NCBI RefSeq assembly: GCF_037572775.1
Contig: NZ_JBBHKA010000001.1
Location: forward strand, 2,232,001 to 2,296,000
Direction of reading: 5' to 3'
From: Ramlibacter sp. PS4R-6
GTDB lineage: Bacteria > Pseudomonadota > Gammaproteobacteria > Burkholderiales > Burkholderiaceae_C
Length of the DNA stretch: 64,000 nucleotides
Part shown: piece after piece, positions 31,038-38,690 of the stretch
Layout of the letters: every line of letters begins with the position of its first letter
Position numbering within the stretch: the first letter of the stretch is position 1
Notes under the pieces: model-generated
What the model saw: only the letters and a program-made list of their open reading frames with translations
Database searches by the model: none
What the model was told of the DNA's origin: nothing
Program-made: the position numbers and the translations under genes

Positions 31038-32567
31038 TCAGTCGACCGGTTGTTCCTGCGCGAACTCGACGCGCTTGGGCTTGCGGATGCGCGCCCAGCC
31101 CCTGGCCAGCAGCGGCCACAGCAGCAGCAGCAGCGCCAGCGTGGTGATCGTGCCGACCAGCGGGTTGGCGAACATGATCCCCAGGTCGCCCTGCGACACC
31201 AGCATGGCCTGGCGGAACGAGTCCTCGGCCTTGTCGCCCAGCACCAGGGCCAGCACCAGCGGCGCGAGCGGGTAGTCGAGCTTCTTGAAGACGTAGCCGA
31301 TGACGCCGAAGGCCATCATGAACCACACGTCCAGCATCGCGTTGTGCACCGTGTAGGCGCCGATCACGCAGATCACGATGATCACCGGCGCGATGATCGA
31401 GAAGGGCACGCGCAGGATGGCGGCGAAGAGCGGGACGGTGGTCAGCACGACCAGCAGGCCCGCGATGTTGCCCAGGTACATGGAGGCGATCAGGCCCCAT
31501 ACGAAATCCTTCTGTTCGACGAAGAGCAGCGGGCCGGGCTGCAGGCCCCAGATCAAGAGGCCACCGAGCAGCACCGCGGCGGTGGGCGAGCCGGGGATGC
31601 CCAGCGCCAGCATCGGCAGCAGCGCGCTCGTGCCGGCCGCGTGCGCGGCGGTTTCCGGCGCGACCACGCCTTCGATCTGGCCGGTGCCGAACTTCGCGCC
31701 GTCGCGCGACATCTTCTTGGCCAGGCCATACGACATGAACGAGGCCGGCGTGGCGCCGCCGGGCGTGATGCCCATCCAGATGCCGACCGCGGCGCTGCGC
31801 AGCGAAGTGACCCAGTAGCGGGGCAGCTCCTTCCAGGTCTGGAACACCACCTTGGGGTCGAGCTTGGCGCTCTTGCCCGAGAAGGCCAGGCCTTCCTCCA
31901 TGGACAGCAGGATCTCGCCGATGCCGAACAGGCCGATCACGGCGATCAGGAAGTCGAAGCCGCGCATCAGGTCGGGAATGCCGAAGGTCAGGCGCAGCTG
32001 GCCGGTCACCGTGTCCATGCCGACGGCGGCGAGCGCGAAGCCGATGCACATCGACGCGAGGATCTTGAACGGCGATCCCTTGCCCATCCCCACGAAGCTG
32101 CAGAAGGTGAGCAGGTAGACCGCGAAGAATTCCGGCGGCCCGAACTTCAGCGCGAACTTCGCGACCAGCGGCGCCAGGAAGGTGATCATCACCACGGCGA
32201 TGAAGGCGCCGACGAACGATGACGTGAACGCCGCCGTCAAGGCACGGCCTGCCTGCCCCTGCTGCGCCATCGGGTAGCCGTCGAAGGTGGTGGCCACCGA
32301 CCACGGCTCGCCCGGGATGTTGAACAGGATCGACGTGATGGCGCCGCCGAAGAGCGCGCCCCAGTAGATGCACGACAGCATGATGATCGCCGACGTGGGC
32401 GACATGCTGAACGTGAGCGGCAGCAGGATGGCCACGCCGTTGGCGCCGCCCAGGCCGGGCAGCACGCCGATCAGCACGCCGAGGACGATGCCCACGAGCA
32501 TCAGCCCGATGTTCAGGGGCGTGAGCACGACCGAGAAGCCGTGGAACAGTGCGCTGAGTTCGTCCAA
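31038..32567 (-). CDS. tctA: tripartite tricarboxylate transporter permease, large subunit
   Basis: 509 residues, the usual TctA size, with about 11-12 membrane helices. Family signatures are LIGVLPGLGGANGVAILLPL near residue 35, ALFGGAITSILFNIPGEPWSVATTFDGYPMA near 70 and a second copy of the Gly-rich motif GMGITPGGATPASFMSYGLAKK-like near 255. It starts at TTG one base after the tctB stop, with no better candidate. Forms the membrane channel with TctB and takes ligand from the TctC protein encoded first in the operon. Substrate not determined by sequence; oxalate or a related acid is inferred from the shared palindrome. Confidence 0.92.
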   Translation of the reverse strand: MDELSALFHGFSVVLTPLNIGLMLVGIVLGVLIGVLPGLGGANGVAILLPLTFSMSPTSAIIMLSCIYWGALFGGAITSILFNIPGEPWSVATTFDGYPMAQQGQAGRALTAAFTSSFVGAFIAVVMITFLAPLVAKFALKFGPPEFFAVYLLTFCSFVGMGKGSPFKILASMCIGFALAAVGMDTVTGQLRLTFGIPDLMRGFDFLIAVIGLFGIGEILLSMEEGLAFSGKSAKLDPKVVFQTWKELPRYWVTSLRSAAVGIWMGITPGGATPASFMSYGLAKKMSRDGAKFGTGQIEGVVAPETAAHAAGTSALLPMLALGIPGSPTAAVLLGGLLIWGLQPGPLLFVEQKDFVWGLIASMYLGNIAGLLVVLTTVPLFAAILRVPFSIIAPVIIVICVIGAYTVHNAMLDVWFMMAFGVIGYVFKKLDYPLAPLVLALVLGDKAEDSFRQAMLVSQGDLGIMFANPLVGTITTLALLLLLWPLLARGWARIRKPKRVEFAQEQPVD

Positions 32568-32568
32568 G

Positions 32569-33078
32569 CTAGTACCCCGTGAAACCGAGCAGGTTGAATG
32601 CGCCCTTGTAGAGGGGTACCTTGAACCACACTTCGAACAGCAGGAAGAAGATCGCCATGATCACCACGGCGGCGATGCCGCTCTTCACCGGCGAGTACTT
32701 GCCCAGGAGCGTCATGAAGAGGGCGATGTACACGGCCGAGGCGATGTACACGCCCACGATCTGCACCGCCAGCACGTAGAGCGCGGCCGGCAGCAGCACG
32801 ATCAGCACCTGCTTGAGCTGCTGCCGGTCGGCGAAGGTGCCTTCGGGGTGCTTGCGCAGCGCCTGCACGAAGATGCCGGCGCCCGAGATGCACATGATCA
32901 GGCTGATGTAGAAGGGGAAGTAGCCCGGCCCGGGGCCGTCGCTCGTCCACTTGGAGCCGAGCTTCCAGCTGCCGATGAGGACCGTCAGCCCCAGCGCGAA
33001 CACCAGCACCGCGACGACGAGTTCGACCGTGTGCGTGGTCAGGCCGCGGCCTTCGCCGCCGGTGGTGGCTTCTTCCAT
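32569..33078 (-). CDS. tctB: tripartite tricarboxylate transporter, small membrane subunit
   Basis: 169 residues with four membrane helices (about residues 17-37, 50-70, 90-120 and 140-160) and the family motif GPGPGYFPFYISLIM. Partner of TctA in the inner membrane. One base separates it from the tctC stop, and one base separates its stop from the TTG of tctA, so the three are surely cotranscribed. Confidence 0.9.
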   Translation of the reverse strand: MEEATTGGEGRGLTTHTVELVVAVLVFALGLTVLIGSWKLGSKWTSDGPGPGYFPFYISLIMCISGAGIFVQALRKHPEGTFADRQQLKQVLIVLLPAALYVLAVQIVGVYIASAVYIALFMTLLGKYSPVKSGIAAVVIMAIFFLLFEVWFKVPLYKGAFNLLGFTGY

Positions 33079-33079
33079 C

Positions 33080-34090
33080 TCAGTTGGACAGGAAGCCGGC
33101 GGTCTTCATCAGTTCGCGGTGCATCTGCTCGGCCTTGCCCAGCCACTGGAAGTACGCGTCGCCGTCCATGTAGGTCTGGTTGAACGCGCCCTTTTCCATG
33201 TAGTCCTTCCATTCCGGCGTGGCGCGCACCTTCTTGAGCAGCTCCACGTAGAACTTCTTCTGGTCGTCGGTCACGCCCGGGGGCATGAAGATGCCGCGCA
33301 GCATGGTGTAGCTGGTGTCCAGGCCCGATTCCTTGCAGGTCGGGATGTCCTGCCACGACTGCGTGTCGGTGATCTTGGCGGGGTAGGGCATGCGCTTCTC
33401 GTCGAACACGCACAGCGGGCGCAGCTGCTTGGCGCGCCATTGCGCGACGGCCTCGATCGGGTTGTTCACGGTGGAATCGACGTGCTTGCCGACCAGCTGC
33501 ACCGCCACTTCGCCGCCGCCCTTGAAGGGCACGTAGATGAACTTGGTGCCGGAAATCTTCTCGATGCCGACGGTGAGGATCTGGTCCTCCTGCTTGGAGC
33601 CGGTGCCGCCCATCTTCATCTTGCTCGGGCCCGCGGCCTTCACGGCGGCGAGGTAGTCCTTCGGGGTCTTGTACGGCGTTTCGGCGTTGACCCACAGCAC
33701 GAAGTTGTCCAGCGCCATCATCGACACCGGCGTCATGTCGCGCCAGTTGAACGGCACGCCCGTGGCGAGCGGCGTCGTGAAGAGGTTGGACAGGGTGACG
33801 ACGATCTTGTGCGGGTCGCCCTTGGCTCCCTTGATGTCGAGGAAGCCCTCGGCGCCCGCGCCGCCCGACTTGTTCACCACCACCAGCGGCTGCTTCATGA
33901 GGTTGTGCTTGGCCACCACGCCCTGGATGAGGCGGGCCATCTGGTCGGCGCCGCCGCCGGTGCCGGCGGGGACGACGAATTCGACGGGCTTGGTGGGCTC
34001 CCACGCGGCGAGCGCGGCGGAAGAAGCGAATGCCATGGATGCCACGGCGAGTGCGCCCGCGATGCGGACGAACCTGTCTCGGGTACTCAT
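33080..34090 (-). CDS. tctC: TctC/Bug solute-binding protein of the tctCBA operon
   Basis: 336 residues, signal peptide ending near residue 28 (SSAALAAWEP). Family blocks EFVVPAGTGGGADQMARLIQ, VVVNKSGGAGAEGFLDIKG, a ligand-loop GGTGSKQEDQIL and YVPFKGGGEVAVQLVGKHV are present. The ATG has AGGAGACAAA upstream. Unlike the other three Bug genes here it is followed by its own tctB and tctA. A perfect TTGAC-GAAA-GTCAA palindrome lies 57 bases upstream of the start, the same site type as upstream of oxc, so I infer that the transporter serves oxalate catabolism. Confidence 0.92.
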   Translation of the reverse strand: MSTRDRFVRIAGALAVASMAFASSAALAAWEPTKPVEFVVPAGTGGGADQMARLIQGVVAKHNLMKQPLVVVNKSGGAGAEGFLDIKGAKGDPHKIVVTLSNLFTTPLATGVPFNWRDMTPVSMMALDNFVLWVNAETPYKTPKDYLAAVKAAGPSKMKMGGTGSKQEDQILTVGIEKISGTKFIYVPFKGGGEVAVQLVGKHVDSTVNNPIEAVAQWRAKQLRPLCVFDEKRMPYPAKITDTQSWQDIPTCKESGLDTSYTMLRGIFMPPGVTDDQKKFYVELLKKVRATPEWKDYMEKGAFNQTYMDGDAYFQWLGKAEQMHRELMKTAGFLSN

Positions 34091-34147
34091 CGCTTTGTCT
34101 CCTGCGTTATGCGAGCGGATGCTCCTCCCAACAACGCACGGATGCTC

Positions 34148-34161
34148 TTGACGAAAGTCAA
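34148..34161. promoter_or_regulatory. Crp/Fnr-type palindrome TTGAC-GAAA-GTCAA upstream of tctC
   Basis: Same perfect 5-bp arms as the site before oxc, extended by C/G to 6 bp each (34147-34162), 57 bases from the tctC ATG. No good -10 lies at the class II distance; CATAAC further downstream is a weak candidate. Confidence 0.7.
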
Positions 34162-34209
34162 GATTGCGGAAATTCAGGGTTTGTCCCGAGACCCCTGTTC
34201 AGCATACGT

Positions 34210-34407
34210 TCAGGCAGTGCCGCGCGCGCTGATGCTTTCGATCGCACTGACGAGGAACTCCGCGTCGTACACGCGCAGCAGCTGCGGGTGTTCGCGTTCG
34301 ATGTACGCGCGCACCGGCTCACGGCCGTCCCAGTGGAAGTCGAGCCCGAGTTCCTCGAAGGCGAGCAGGTACCGCTCGCTGCCTTGCACTTGCTGTCGAG
34401 CTTGCAT
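34210..34407 (-). CDS. 65-residue protein of unknown function
   Basis: Start ATG at 34407 with AAGGAG 8 bases upstream. The sequence begins MQARQQVQGSERYLLAFEEL, then has LDFHWDGREPVRAYIEREHP and ends ESISARGTA. It is amphipathic and acidic, with no signal peptide or membrane segment. A longer frame above it is unlikely. It lies between tctC and the divergent lysR, with a degenerate Crp-type site 52 bases upstream. It stops 119 bases before tctC starts and could be the first gene of that transcript. Not recognised; possibly a small partner of the oxalate system. Confidence 0.6.
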   Translation of the reverse strand: MQARQQVQGSERYLLAFEELGLDFHWDGREPVRAYIEREHPQLLRVYDAEFLVSAIESISARGTA

Positions 34408-34459
34408 GGATGTCTCCTTGATCCGAACTGCCTGCAGCCAATGTAGGTGCGGCGGACGA

Positions 34460-34473
34460 TTCATGAAAGTCAA
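34460..34473. promoter_or_regulatory. degenerate Crp/Fnr-type site TTCAT-GAAA-GTCAA
   Basis: Right arm and the GAAA spacer equal the tctC site; the left arm matches 3 of 5 bases. It lies between the 65-residue gene (start 52 bases away) and lysR (start 43 bases away). Weaker support than the two perfect sites. Confidence 0.4.
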
Positions 34474-34503
34474 TGTTTTTGATCGATTCCATTCCTCGTC
34501 ACT

Positions 34504-34509
34504 TATAGT
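34504..34509 (+). promoter_or_regulatory. -10 box of lysR (TATAGT), possible leaderless mRNA
   Basis: TATAGT ends 7 bases before the lysR ATG, and no Shine-Dalgarno sequence is present, so the transcript may begin at or next to the ATG. TTGATC at 34479-34484 is a poor -35 with a 19-base spacer. Confidence 0.4.
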
Positions 34510-34516
34510 TTGTGCC

Positions 34517-35527
34517 ATGCGCAACGCGACCCTGCGGCAGCTCAAGGTGTTCGAGGCGGTGGCCCGGCACCTGAGCTTTTCGCGCGCCGCGGAAGAGCTG
34601 CACCTGACGCAGCCGGCGGTGTCGACGCAGGTTCGCAAGCTGCAGGAGCACGCCGGGCTGGCGCTGTTCGAGCAGCTCGGCAAGAAAGTGCACCTCACAC
34701 CGGCGGGCGCGCAGATGCTCCTGTCCAGCCGCGAGATCATCCAGAAGTTCCACGAAGCCGAGGAGGCGCTCTCGGCCTTCAAGGGCGTGGCCGGCGGCAA
34801 GCTCAACGTCAGCGTGATCAGCGCCGGCGACTACTTCTTCCCGGCGCTGCTGGTCGCGTTCGCGCAGCGGCACGCGGGCGTCACGCTGAATTTCGGCGTG
34901 TGCAACCGCGAGGAGCTCCTGGGCCGGCTGGCGGAGAACCTCACCGACCTCGCGGTGATGGTCCGCCCGCCGCCGCCCGCGGAATCCGACACCGTGGCGC
35001 TCGCGTTCGCACCGCACCCCTACGTGATCGTCGCGCCGCCGTCGCACCCGCTGGCCGGGCGCCGGGGCATCCGGGTCGCGCGCATCACGAAGGAGCCCTT
35101 CATCGTCCGCGAAAAGGGCTCGGACACGTGGAACTCCATGCTCGAAGGTTTCGGCGACGCGGTGGGGTCATTGAACATCGCCATGGAGATCAAGAGCACC
35201 GAGACGATCAAGCAGGCGGTGATCGCCGGCATGGGCATCAGCTTCCTGTCGGCGCACACCGTCAGCCGCGAACTGCAGTCGGGCAGCCTCGTGGTGCTGG
35301 ACGTGCAGGGGTTCCCGCTGATGCTCAACTGGTACGTGGTGCACCGGCGCACCAAGCGGCTGCCGCCGGTGGCGCAGGCCTTCCTTCGCTTCCTGCAGGG
35401 CGAGGGCGCCGCGCAGATCGAGCAGGCGCTCAGGCCCCCGGCGCCGTCCCGATCTTCTGCCCGGGCGCCAGCTGCTGCTGCTTCGCGAACTCGGCGGCCG
35501 GCACCTTCGCGCCGCCCTCGGGCCTGA
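34517..35527 (+). CDS. LysR-family transcriptional regulator
   Basis: 336 residues. The N-terminal HTH (RQLKVFEAVARHLSFSRAAEELHLTQPAVSTQVRKLQ) resembles CbbR-type LysR proteins; the substrate-binding domain begins near residue 92 (GGKLNVSVISAGDYFFPALL). LysR proteins end near 305-310 residues. Here the last about 28 residues are a Pro/Ser/Arg/Ala tail lying entirely antisense to the formyltransferase 3' end (98-base overlap), which suggests loss of the original stop. Target unknown. By position it may act on the 65-residue gene or the tct operon. Confidence 0.88.
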   Translation: MRNATLRQLKVFEAVARHLSFSRAAEELHLTQPAVSTQVRKLQEHAGLALFEQLGKKVHLTPAGAQMLLSSREIIQKFHEAEEALSAFKGVAGGKLNVSVISAGDYFFPALLVAFAQRHAGVTLNFGVCNREELLGRLAENLTDLAVMVRPPPPAESDTVALAFAPHPYVIVAPPSHPLAGRRGIRVARITKEPFIVREKGSDTWNSMLEGFGDAVGSLNIAMEIKSTETIKQAVIAGMGISFLSAHTVSRELQSGSLVVLDVQGFPLMLNWYVVHRRTKRLPPVAQAFLRFLQGEGAAQIEQALRPPAPSRSSARAPAAAASRTRRPAPSRRPRA

Positions 35528-36374
35528 CCACGAGGATCTCGATGCGCCCGCCGTGCGCGTTCACGGTGATGCCGCGCCCGTCGATGGAAGCGATGGTGCC
35601 GGGTGCGCCCTGCACCTCGCCGTGCGTCTTCACCAGCGTGCGCCGCGCGTCGTAGATGCGCACCTTCGCGCCGCCGATCCAGGTCCATGCGCCGGGGGAA
35701 GGGTTGCACGCCCGCACCAGGTTGTAGATGACGTCCACGTGCATCGCCCAGTGCACCTGGGCTTCCTCCTCGTGCATCCAGCCTTCGTAGCCGGCGTACG
35801 CCTCGTCCTGCACGTGCTCCACCGCCTGCCCGCTCACCACCAGGTCGGCCGCCTCCAGCAGCGCCGTCACGCCCAGCGGAAAGAGCCTCTTGAAATACAC
35901 GTCGGCGAGCGTGTCGTCGGGGCCGATGTCGCAGGTCTTCTGCAGGATCACCGGGCCCTCGTCGAGGCCGTCGGTGGGGCGGAAGATCGTCAGGCCCGTG
36001 TGCTTCTCGCCGTGCGCGATCGCCCAGCCGATCGCCGACGGCCCGCGGTGGCGCGGCAGCAGCGACGGGTGGTACTGGATCGCGCCGAAACGCGGGATGG
36101 TCACCAGGCTTTGCGGCGCGAACTGCGTGACGTAGGCCATCACGATCAGCTCGGAGCCTGCGGCGCGCATCGCGTCGTGCGCCTCGGGCGAGCGCAGGCT
36201 CTTGAACTGGTGAACGCGCACGCCGGCCTTTTCGGCGGCGGCCCGCAACGCGTCCGGCTTCGCGCCGGGTTTCTCGAGCGCGCAGAACACGGCGGCTACC
36301 TCGTCGCCGCGCGCGGTGAACGCCTCGAAGGCGGCCTTGCCGAAATCCGCTTGCCCGATGATCGCGATTTTCAT
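35430..36374 (-). CDS. formyltransferase-fold protein resembling 10-formyl-THF hydrolase domain of FDH
   Basis: 314 residues. The start MKIAIIGQADFGK, the active-site block IQYHPSLLPRHRGPSAI near residue 104 with the catalytic His, the Asp in DGLDEGPVILQKTCDI near 140 and the C-terminal AKVPAAEF motif follow the N-terminal hydrolase domain of 10-formyltetrahydrofolate dehydrogenase (ALDH1L1) more closely than Fmt. The Asn of Fmt's active site is replaced by Gln, where ALDH1L1 has Ile. There is no aldehyde dehydrogenase part. It would release formate and THF, or transfer a formyl group. It lies 7 bases after the TauE/SafE gene. Automated labels of methionyl-tRNA formyltransferase would probably be wrong. 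Confidence 0.75.
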   Translation of the reverse strand: MKIAIIGQADFGKAAFEAFTARGDEVAAVFCALEKPGAKPDALRAAAEKAGVRVHQFKSLRSPEAHDAMRAAGSELIVMAYVTQFAPQSLVTIPRFGAIQYHPSLLPRHRGPSAIGWAIAHGEKHTGLTIFRPTDGLDEGPVILQKTCDIGPDDTLADVYFKRLFPLGVTALLEAADLVVSGQAVEHVQDEAYAGYEGWMHEEEAQVHWAMHVDVIYNLVRACNPSPGAWTWIGGAKVRIYDARRTLVKTHGEVQGAPGTIASIDGRGITVNAHGGRIEILVVRPEGGAKVPAAEFAKQQQLAPGQKIGTAPGA

Positions 36375-36381
36375 GGTGTCG

Positions 36382-37182
36382 TCAGCGCAGGATGAAGTAG
36401 GCCGCCAGGATGTACAGCACCACGGCGAACAGGCGGCGCAGGGGCCGGATGTCCATGCGGTGCGCCACGCGCGCGCCCACCGGGGCGAGCAGGACGCTGG
36501 CGGCGGAGATCGCCAGCAGCGCCGGCAGGTAGATGTAGCCGATGGAGCCGGGCGGCATGCCGGGCAGGTCGCGGCCGGCCCACGCATACCCGGCGGTGCC
36601 CGCGAGCGCGATGGGGAAGCCCAGCGCCGACGCGGTGCCCACGGCGTCGTGGATCTTGACGTTGCACCAGGTCATGAACGGCACGGAGATGAACGCGCCG
36701 CCGGCGCCGACGATGGACGAGACGACGCCGATCAGCGTGCCCGCGCCGAACATGCCCAGGGGGCCGGGCAGCGTGCGCGTGGGCTTGGGCTTGCGGTCGA
36801 TGAGCATCTGCGTCGCCGAGAAGGCCACGAAGATCGCGAACAGCACGCCGAGCGACTTGCCCGGCAGCGCCGCGCTGATCTGCGCGCCGACCAGGCCGCC
36901 GACGATGATGCCGGGCGCGAGCACGGCCACGACCTTCCAGAGCACCGCGCCGCGCTGGTGGTGCGCGCGCATCGACGACAGCGAGGTGAAGCAGATCGTG
37001 GCGAGCGACGTGGCCACCGCCATCTTCACGGTGTAGTCGGCCGGGTAGCCCCGGTGCGTGAGCACGATGGTGACGAAGGGCACCATGATCATCGCGCCGC
37101 CGATGCCCAGGAGCCCGGCGAGGAAGCCGGTGGCGATGCCGAGGGCGGCGAGTTCCGCGAGGAGGAGGGGTTCGACGGGCAT
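36382..37182 (-). CDS. TauE/SafE-family membrane permease
   Basis: 266 residues with about eight membrane helices and the family repeats FLAGLLGIGGAMIMVPF near residue 18 and LIGVVSSIVGAGGAFISVPFM near 155. Members export sulfite, sulfoacetate or other small anions. Substrate here unknown; its cotranscription with a formyl-folate hydrolase-like gene makes a one-carbon anion worth considering. It follows the cyclase gene by 27 bases on the same strand. Confidence 0.87.
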   Translation of the reverse strand: MPVEPLLLAELAALGIATGFLAGLLGIGGAMIMVPFVTIVLTHRGYPADYTVKMAVATSLATICFTSLSSMRAHHQRGAVLWKVVAVLAPGIIVGGLVGAQISAALPGKSLGVLFAIFVAFSATQMLIDRKPKPTRTLPGPLGMFGAGTLIGVVSSIVGAGGAFISVPFMTWCNVKIHDAVGTASALGFPIALAGTAGYAWAGRDLPGMPPGSIGYIYLPALLAISAASVLLAPVGARVAHRMDIRPLRRLFAVVLYILAAYFILR

Positions 37183-37209
37183 ACAGCCCGGCGATTGTCG
37201 CAGAGGCCG

Positions 37210-38622
37210 TTACGGGATTTCGTACACCGTCAGCGTCTCGCTGATGCCGCGCAGCGCGTGCTGCTGCGCGATGGGTTGCGCGCCCGCGTCCTTCAGCACG
37301 GAGGCCGTCTTCGCGTCGCGCACCACCGGCTCGGTGGCGTAGATGGACGACGCCGTCGCCAGCCCCTGCACGCGCGCGGCGATGTTCACCGTCTGGCCGA
37401 AGTAGTCGAGCCGGTCGTTCAGCTGCACCGCCAGGCACGGCCCTTCGTGGATGCCGATCTTCAGGATCAGGTCGTCGCACTCGCGGCGCCGGTTCAATTG
37501 CTTCATCGCGTCGCGCATGGCGAGCACGGCCGACATGCCCCGGTCGGGCGTGGGGAAGCTCGCCATCACCGCATCGCCGATGGTCTTCACGACCGCCCCG
37601 GACTCGCGGGCGACGACGTCGTTCAGCACCGCGAAATGGTCCTGCACCATGTCGTAGGCAGCGAGGTCGCCCACCCGCTCGTACAGCTCGGTCGACGCCT
37701 TCAGGTCGGTGAAGACGAAGGTCAGGCTCGTGATCTTCAGCCGCTGGTCCACCTCCAGCATGTCGGTGCGGAACAGGTTGCGGAAGGTCTGGTTGGTGAG
37801 CAGCGTGCGCGCCGTGAGGAAACGCTTGCGGTGGCCCAGCAGGTGGTGCAGCTCGTCGCCCGCGACGTACAGCGCCGGCAGGGCGCGGCTCTTCGTGCGG
37901 TTTTCCAGCGTCAGCCGTAGCGGCCCGGGCCGCAGTTCGGCGGTGCCCGTGGGCGAGAACACGTTGTTGAACACCACGCCGAACTCCTGGCGGTCGGTGG
38001 TCGGCTCGCCCTTCACGTCCAGGAAGTGCGCCGCGTGCGTGACGGGCTCGAACACGATCAGGAAGCCTTCGGCCACCTGCAGCGACATCGTCGCCTTCTC
38101 GCCGGGCCCGAGCTCGGCCCAGTCGATGACGAAGCGCTTCATGTACTCGGCGTGGTTCACCCCTTGCGGGAACTCGATGCCGGAGCTCCAGAACATCTGG
38201 CGCACGTAGTCCCACATCGGCAGCTGCTCGGGCGTGTGCGCCGCGATCTGGCGCACCCGCGGGTTGACCGTGAAGGAAACTTCCACCATCTCGTCGAGCG
38301 TGGGCTCGTAGCCGGCGGCGCAGATCGCGCACGAATACTGGCCCTTGTGGATGCTGCGCAGCGAGGCGTTCGCGCCGAGCACGCCGCCGCAGCCGGGGCA
38401 CAGCACGTTCCACGACATGTCGAACAGCCCGATCTGGGACGCGTGCAGGAAGGCATCGAGCACCGCGCCTTCGGCCAGCTGGTGGCGGGCGGCGAAGTCG
38501 ATGACGTTGATGCGATTGAGCTCGACGTCGCTCGCCTCCCGGACGTACTTCTGGAGGGCCGCGACGACCTCGCCGTCGGCCGACTTGCGCAGGACCGAGA
38601 AACGCGCTTCGGTTTCGCTCAT
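37210..38622 (-). CDS. class III adenylate/guanylate cyclase with N-terminal zinc-site domain (DUF5939-like)
   Basis: 470 residues, cytoplasmic. Residues about 1-270 form an unassigned domain containing CPGCGG and CAIC, a four-cysteine probable zinc site near residues 75-105. The C-terminal class III cyclase domain (about 285-465) has the metal Asp residues in FVFTDLKASTELYERVGD and KTIGDAVMASF. It should make cAMP (or cGMP) from NTP. AAGGAG lies about 8 bases before the ATG. A Crp-type regulator 8 kb away is a conceivable reader but has no proven cAMP pocket. Probably first or second gene of a transcript with the EF-hand gene. Confidence 0.82.
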   Translation of the reverse strand: MSETEARFSVLRKSADGEVVAALQKYVREASDVELNRINVIDFAARHQLAEGAVLDAFLHASQIGLFDMSWNVLCPGCGGVLGANASLRSIHKGQYSCAICAAGYEPTLDEMVEVSFTVNPRVRQIAAHTPEQLPMWDYVRQMFWSSGIEFPQGVNHAEYMKRFVIDWAELGPGEKATMSLQVAEGFLIVFEPVTHAAHFLDVKGEPTTDRQEFGVVFNNVFSPTGTAELRPGPLRLTLENRTKSRALPALYVAGDELHHLLGHRKRFLTARTLLTNQTFRNLFRTDMLEVDQRLKITSLTFVFTDLKASTELYERVGDLAAYDMVQDHFAVLNDVVARESGAVVKTIGDAVMASFPTPDRGMSAVLAMRDAMKQLNRRRECDDLILKIGIHEGPCLAVQLNDRLDYFGQTVNIAARVQGLATASSIYATEPVVRDAKTASVLKDAGAQPIAQQHALRGISETLTVYEIP

Positions 38623-38690
38623 GGCAAAGCTCCTTCGGGGGCCGTCGCGGCATTGTGCGCCGACGGCGGGCGCCGGCGCAACGCAGTGCC

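Noticed and set aside
32951..34516. Long N-terminal extension of LysR
   Set aside because: The frame runs through tctC antisense and the control region; the LysR HTH begins at the ATG at 34517.
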